NCBI GenBank assembly: GCA_017421685.1
Contig: JAFOHW010000022.1
Span: 1 to 15,650, forward strand
DNA length: 15,650 nt
Direction: 5' to 3'
Source of the DNA: Candidatus Saccharimonadota bacterium
GTDB taxonomy: Bacteria; Patescibacteriota; Saccharimonadia; Saccharimonadales; Saccharimonadaceae
Shown: positions 13,354 through 15,650 of the stretch, piece by piece
Layout of the letters: each line of letters opens with the position of its first letter
How positions within the stretch are numbered: position 1 is the first letter of the stretch
Translations under genes and position numbers: made by a program
The notes under the pieces: generated by a model
Database searches by the model: none
Told to the model about the DNA's origin: nothing
Seen by the model: the letters and a program-made list of their open reading frames with translations, nothing else

Positions 13354-13989
13354 ATGGCCACCGACAAGGTTCGATTCGTCCGCTACCTCCAGGGCGCGCC
13401 GAAGGACGCCGTGCGTCTTCTCACGAATGAGGACGCGGACTATCTCCGTGAGCGCTTCGAGGAAGTTTTCGCGAACTTCGTGGAAGAGCGAGTCCCTGGG
13501 TTTTTAAGAGGGGCCATTTCGGTCGAGCCTATGGTCAGGCTCGACTGCGAGGAGGGGAGGCAAAGCATCGGGCTTCGCGACATGGTCATTGGATACGAAA
13601 AGTCATCCAGAACTGCGTCGGGTTGGAACTGCTGGCATATTCGAAATGCCGCTACCAACCTGATCGAAGAGGTCGACGAGGACGGACGTTCTGTCTTCTT
13701 CAAGAAGGCGACTGTGCTTCGGGTCGAGCCTATTAGCGAAAGGTACCCCGAGTTTCTTCGGGGGGCCCAGGTTCGACGCGAAGACGATGGGAGCTGGTCA
13801 ATGGTCACCAGAGATGGTGTCCAGACCGGATTCCCCGGTCAAGGATATTGGGTCCTTGATTCGGTCGGAAAGGATGGTATTCCCCACGGCCATATCCTGA
13901 CCAAGGGGACGCCGTCTTATGACGACTTCTACGCCTGCGACGAGGATGGAAACATTCTTGGTCGTCTCTGCGAGGTCGACCTGGCCTAA
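13354..13989 (+). CDS. Unrecognised GC-rich 211-aa protein
   Basis: No family recognised. Soluble, mostly beta/alpha with many Asp, Glu, Arg and Gly; no signal or TM segment. Residues 1-50 look helical (NEDADYLRERFEEVFANFVEERV). A ten-residue motif occurs twice, ERVPGFLRGA (45-54) and ERYPEFLRGA (129-138), each near a VEP tripeptide, suggesting an internal duplication. The C-terminal third (DDGSWSMVTRDGVQTGFPGQGYWVLD, about 144-169) recalls small PGxY/W beta domains found in phage and bacterial proteins, a weak resemblance. Codons prefer GAC, CTC, GTC and TTC, unlike core genes. It has a consensus promoter, a hairpin leader, a strong ribosome binding site, a 3' pseudoknot and a UUCG terminator. 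This suggests a strongly expressed, probably acquired gene; its role is unknown. Confidence 0.8.
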   Translation: MATDKVRFVRYLQGAPKDAVRLLTNEDADYLRERFEEVFANFVEERVPGFLRGAISVEPMVRLDCEEGRQSIGLRDMVIGYEKSSRTASGWNCWHIRNAATNLIEEVDEDGRSVFFKKATVLRVEPISERYPEFLRGAQVRREDDGSWSMVTRDGVQTGFPGQGYWVLDSVGKDGIPHGHILTKGTPSYDDFYACDEDGNILGRLCEVDLA

Positions 13990-13995
13990 CCAACC

Positions 13996-14034
13996 TTCAG
14001 AGCAGGTATCTCTGAAGTAAAAATAAAACTACCT
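13996..14034 (+). other. 3'-UTR pseudoknot element, copy 2
   Basis: TTCAGAG (13996-14002) with CTCTGAA (14010-14016), a loop with AGGTA (14004-14008), linker GTAAAAATAAAAC, and TACCT (14030-14034) complementary to the loop. It begins 6 nt after the TAA of the 211-aa gene and is directly followed by the terminator. Confidence 0.78.
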
Positions 14035-14037
14035 CTA

Positions 14038-14060
14038 GGGAGGCTTCGGCCTCCCTTTTC
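14038..14060 (+). terminator. UUCG-capped terminator of the 211-aa gene
   Basis: GGGAGGC (14038-14044), TTCG, GCCTCCC (14049-14055), then TTTT. Identical to the one at 14739-14760. Confidence 0.9.
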
Positions 14061-14137
14061 CGTGTCTAGCTGGAAGAATAAGTGAAAGAGCAATAGGGTA
14101 CAAAATTGGGTTTATCGAGAAAAAGTTTTTATTCATA

Positions 14138-14166
14138 TTGACAAATTTTACGAAGTATGCTATAAT
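14138..14166 (+). promoter_or_regulatory. Consensus promoter of the 143-aa gene
   Basis: TTGACA (14138-14143), 17-nt spacer ending TATGC, TATAAT (14161-14166). It is followed by an 82-nt structured leader. Confidence 0.85.
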
Positions 14167-14172
14167 GTAGGT

Positions 14173-14254
14173 ATATCCTCATAGGGAGGATGGTAAACTG
14201 GGGGAAACTTCGGTTTAAAAAGCGATATCCTCGAAAGAGGAGAAGGGGGTCTTC
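14173..14254 (+). promoter_or_regulatory. Structured 5' leader of the 143-aa gene
   Basis: Three consecutive hairpins are visible: ATCCTC/GAGGAT (14175-14180, 14186-14191), AAACTG/CGGTTT (14195-14200, 14211-14216) and TCCTC-GAAA-GAGGA (14228-14241) with a GNRA tetraloop. ATATCCTC occurs twice, so the first and last stems can exchange partners. The last hairpin abuts the GAAGGGGG ribosome binding site (14242-14249). Confidence 0.5.
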
Positions 14255-14686
14255 ATGAAGAAGATTCTTGACCAGTATTTTTCCGTCGACCGCGCCGGGT
14301 TCGACTTCGTTGCGGACCACTGCAACGAGTGGGCCTGTGAGGGCGGGATTGACCTCGACGAGGTCGTCCGCATGCTCAAGGCTGAGGGCGTGGAGATGAT
14401 TGAGGGGGTTTCCGGAGGGCGCTTCTTGGTCGGGGTCATGTATAACCCCGATCTCGGGGTGAACGGGGAGGTTTGGGTGACCTCCATGATCACCGGGATT
14501 TCCCTGCTGGCGAACCTGGACGATACGAGGTCCAGCAAGCTTTTCGCCAGGACCAATAGCGGGTCCGAGTATTTGCTCCTGGACCCCTATACGTCGTTCC
14601 CGGCTGACGCCAGTGCTGACGTCGTTGACGGTACTACTGGCATCCTTGGTGTCATCTTGGGTGCCGTGCGACGAATGGCTGTCTAG
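14255..14686 (+). CDS. Unrecognised GC-rich 143-aa protein
   Basis: No family recognised. The N-terminal half is helical and acidic (DQYFSVDRAGFDFVADHCNEW, then GIDLDEVVRMLKAEGVEMI). The middle has strands (GGRFLVGVMYNPD, EVWVTSMITGISLLANL), and the C-terminus ends in a hydrophobic Gly/Ala/Val helix (GTTGILGVILGAVRRMAV, about 126-143) that could contact a membrane, although no full-length TM span is certain. GC content is visibly the highest in the window (a sample line counts about 65% against about 32% in a serS line), with C/G-ending codons throughout. A single-gene unit with a consensus promoter, a three-hairpin leader, a GGGGG-type Shine-Dalgarno site, the pseudoknot and a UUCG terminator. 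It shares its 3' module almost exactly with the 211-aa gene while the proteins are unrelated. Confidence 0.78.
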   Translation: MKKILDQYFSVDRAGFDFVADHCNEWACEGGIDLDEVVRMLKAEGVEMIEGVSGGRFLVGVMYNPDLGVNGEVWVTSMITGISLLANLDDTRSSKLFARTNSGSEYLLLDPYTSFPADASADVVDGTTGILGVILGAVRRMAV

Positions 14687-14694
14687 CCCCCTGA

Positions 14695-14733
14695 TTCAGA
14701 GTAGGTATCTCTGAAGTAAAAATAAAACTACCT
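14695..14733 (+). other. 3'-UTR pseudoknot element, copy 3
   Basis: TTCAGAG (14695-14701), a loop with AGGTA (14703-14707), CTCTGAA (14709-14715), linker GTAAAAATAAAAC, TACCT (14729-14733). It begins 8 nt after the TAG of the 143-aa gene. Over the element it differs from copy 2 by one loop base only. Confidence 0.78.
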
Positions 14734-14738
14734 CTCTA

Positions 14739-14760
14739 GGGAGGCTTCGGCCTCCCTTTT
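14739..14760 (+). terminator. UUCG-capped terminator of the 143-aa gene
   Basis: GGGAGGC (14739-14745), TTCG, GCCTCCC (14750-14756), then TTTT. Closes the accessory region before the prfB promoter. Confidence 0.9.
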
Positions 14761-14848
14761 CCGTTCGTTGAAATTTTTAATGATAGTTTTGTTGGCTAGT
14801 TTTTTTACTGAGAATGTTTTCCGTTATATTCGTATGATTTTATCGGTA

Positions 14849-14857
14849 TGCTATAAT
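14849..14857 (+). promoter_or_regulatory. Extended -10 promoter of prfB (near-leaderless)
   Basis: TGC-TATAAT with TATAAT at 14852-14857; the ATG at 14867 starts nine bases later, so the 5' UTR is at most 2-4 nt. GAGG (14861-14864) lies too close to the predicted start to be a useful Shine-Dalgarno site. Confidence 0.6.
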
Positions 14858-14866
14858 AGAAGAGGT

Positions 14867-15650
14867 ATGCAAGAGCTTGAAAAACGGTTGTCGGAGTTAA
14901 AGGACGAATTTTTGAAGGTTTATGAGAAATTAAAGATTTCTGATAAGCTTTTAAAATTAACGGAACTTGAGAAAGAGGTTGCGGAGCCAGATATTTGGAA
15001 AAATGTCAAGGTAGCGACCGAGAAAAATCAGGAATTGTCGAAATTGCAGAACGAAACTCAGCCTTGGGAACTATTAAATACACAAATTACTGATTTGGCG
15101 GAGTTGCTTTCGATTGCGGACGAAAGTCTGAAGAACGAAATTTCGGGGCAGATTTCTGGGATGGAGAATGATTTTTTGAAGCTTAAGCAAGCGTTACGAT
15201 TTCAGGGGCCTTATGATTCCAAAGACGCAATTTTAAGGATAACTTCTGGAGCGGGAGGAACTGAGGCGATGGACTGGGCTGGGATGCTTGAAAGGATGTA
15301 TTTGAGATTTTGTGAAAAGAAGGGGTTTAAGGTTTCGTGTTTGGAGCGTGTTGTAGGGGAGGAAGCTGGAATTAAGACCGCAGTATATGAGGTTTCTGGG
15401 GTGAATGCTTATGGTTGGCTTAAATCTGAGTATGGGGTACATCGGTTGGTTCGTTTATCCCCTTTTAATGCAAATAATTTAAGGCAGACATCGTTTGCGC
15501 TTGTGGAAATTTTGCCTGTAATTAAAGCTGATACAGAGGTAGAAATAGATGAGAAAGACCTTCGAATTGACGTTTATCGATCTGGGGGGCATGGGGGCCA
15601 AGGAGTAAATACAACAGATTCAGCGGTAAGGATTACGCATTTACCGACGA
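14867..15650 (+). CDS. prfB: Peptide chain release factor 2, 3' end outside the window
   Basis: Class I release factor reading UGA and UAA. The frame is open from ATG 14867 to the window end (261 complete codons). The N-terminal helical domain (about 1-110) is charged. DAILRITSGAGGTEAMDWAGMLERMYLRF is the conserved RF core. The anticodon-like tripeptide Ser198-Pro199-Phe200, in HRLVRLSPF, marks it as RF2 rather than RF1. Gly243-Gly244-Gln245 (GGHGGQGVN) is the catalytic GGQ that triggers peptidyl-tRNA hydrolysis. There is no in-frame UGA and no CUUUGA slippery site near codon 25, so the autoregulatory +1 frameshift found in many bacteria is absent. Its presence argues that UGA is a normal stop in this organism, unlike Gracilibacteria/Absconditabacteria. 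Confidence 0.95.
   Translation, partial: MQELEKRLSELKDEFLKVYEKLKISDKLLKLTELEKEVAEPDIWKNVKVATEKNQELSKLQNETQPWELLNTQITDLAELLSIADESLKNEISGQISGMENDFLKLKQALRFQGPYDSKDAILRITSGAGGTEAMDWAGMLERMYLRFCEKKGFKVSCLERVVGEEAGIKTAVYEVSGVNAYGWLKSEYGVHRLVRLSPFNANNLRQTSFALVEILPVIKADTEVEIDEKDLRIDVYRSGGHGGQGVNTTDSAVRITHLPT

Noticed and set aside
10415..14733. The 3' repeats as integron attC sites
   Set aside because: No core-site RYYYAAC/GTTRRRY pair, no integrase gene, and each unit has its own promoter and terminator, unlike typical cassettes.
10415..14733. The 3' repeats as preQ1-I riboswitches
   Set aside because: The H-type shape and A-rich tail are similar, but almost the whole 7-nt loop is used in the second helix, leaving no binding core, and the position is 3' of genes rather than before queuosine genes.
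13354..14763. Diversity-generating retroelement target genes with a 3' hairpin
   Set aside because: No reverse transcriptase, template repeat or C-type-lectin-like variable end is seen in the window.

Overview
The window looks like a piece of a Patescibacteria/CPR-type genome, possibly Saccharibacteria. This is an inference from gene style, not a database match. The housekeeping genes are AT-rich, compact and purine-rich on the coding strand. Release factor 2 is present, and UGA is used as a stop (dusB, the 101-aa membrane gene), so the code looks standard rather than UGA-recoded. No tRNA, rRNA, CRISPR array, transposase or integrase was recognised.

Left half (1-9390): a promoter-to-terminator unit without a convincing ORF (candidate ncRNA, about 61-212). 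Then a DUF348/G5 cell-wall hydrolase-like gene overlapping ksgA, a large fold-back inverted repeat, serS-hpf, secA, an M16 peptidase and, on the minus strand, murD. These are envelope, secretion, translation and ribosome-maintenance functions. Several of these genes have the -10 box only 6-10 nt before the ATG, so their mRNAs should be leaderless or nearly so.

Accessory part (9441-14763), interrupted by dusB (10469-11482, minus): a 271-aa HTH/coiled-coil-like protein, three tiny three-TM membrane proteins on the minus strand, and 83-, 211- and 143-aa proteins on the plus strand, none of recognised function. Most have a consensus TTGACA-N17-TATAAT-like promoter, a structured 5' leader, a strong Shine-Dalgarno site and a hairpin terminator (often UUCG-capped). 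The coding sequences, most obviously those at 13354 and 14255, are much GC-richer than the core genes and prefer C/G-ending codons. The right edge is the start of prfB (RF2), again with a near-leaderless promoter.

The most striking signal is a nearly invariant 39-40 nt element after the stop codons of three unrelated accessory genes (10415, 13996, 14695), each directly followed by a terminator. It folds as an H-type pseudoknot: a 7-bp stem TTCAGAG/CTCTGAA, a loop containing RGGTA, an A-rich linker, then TACCY. The pseudoknot helix covaries (GGGTA/TACCC against AGGTA/TACCT). With the shared promoter-leader of two outward-facing genes and a riboswitch-like leader before the 83-aa gene, this suggests a family of modular, RNA-regulated accessory transcription units. 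Their function cannot be read from sequence alone.
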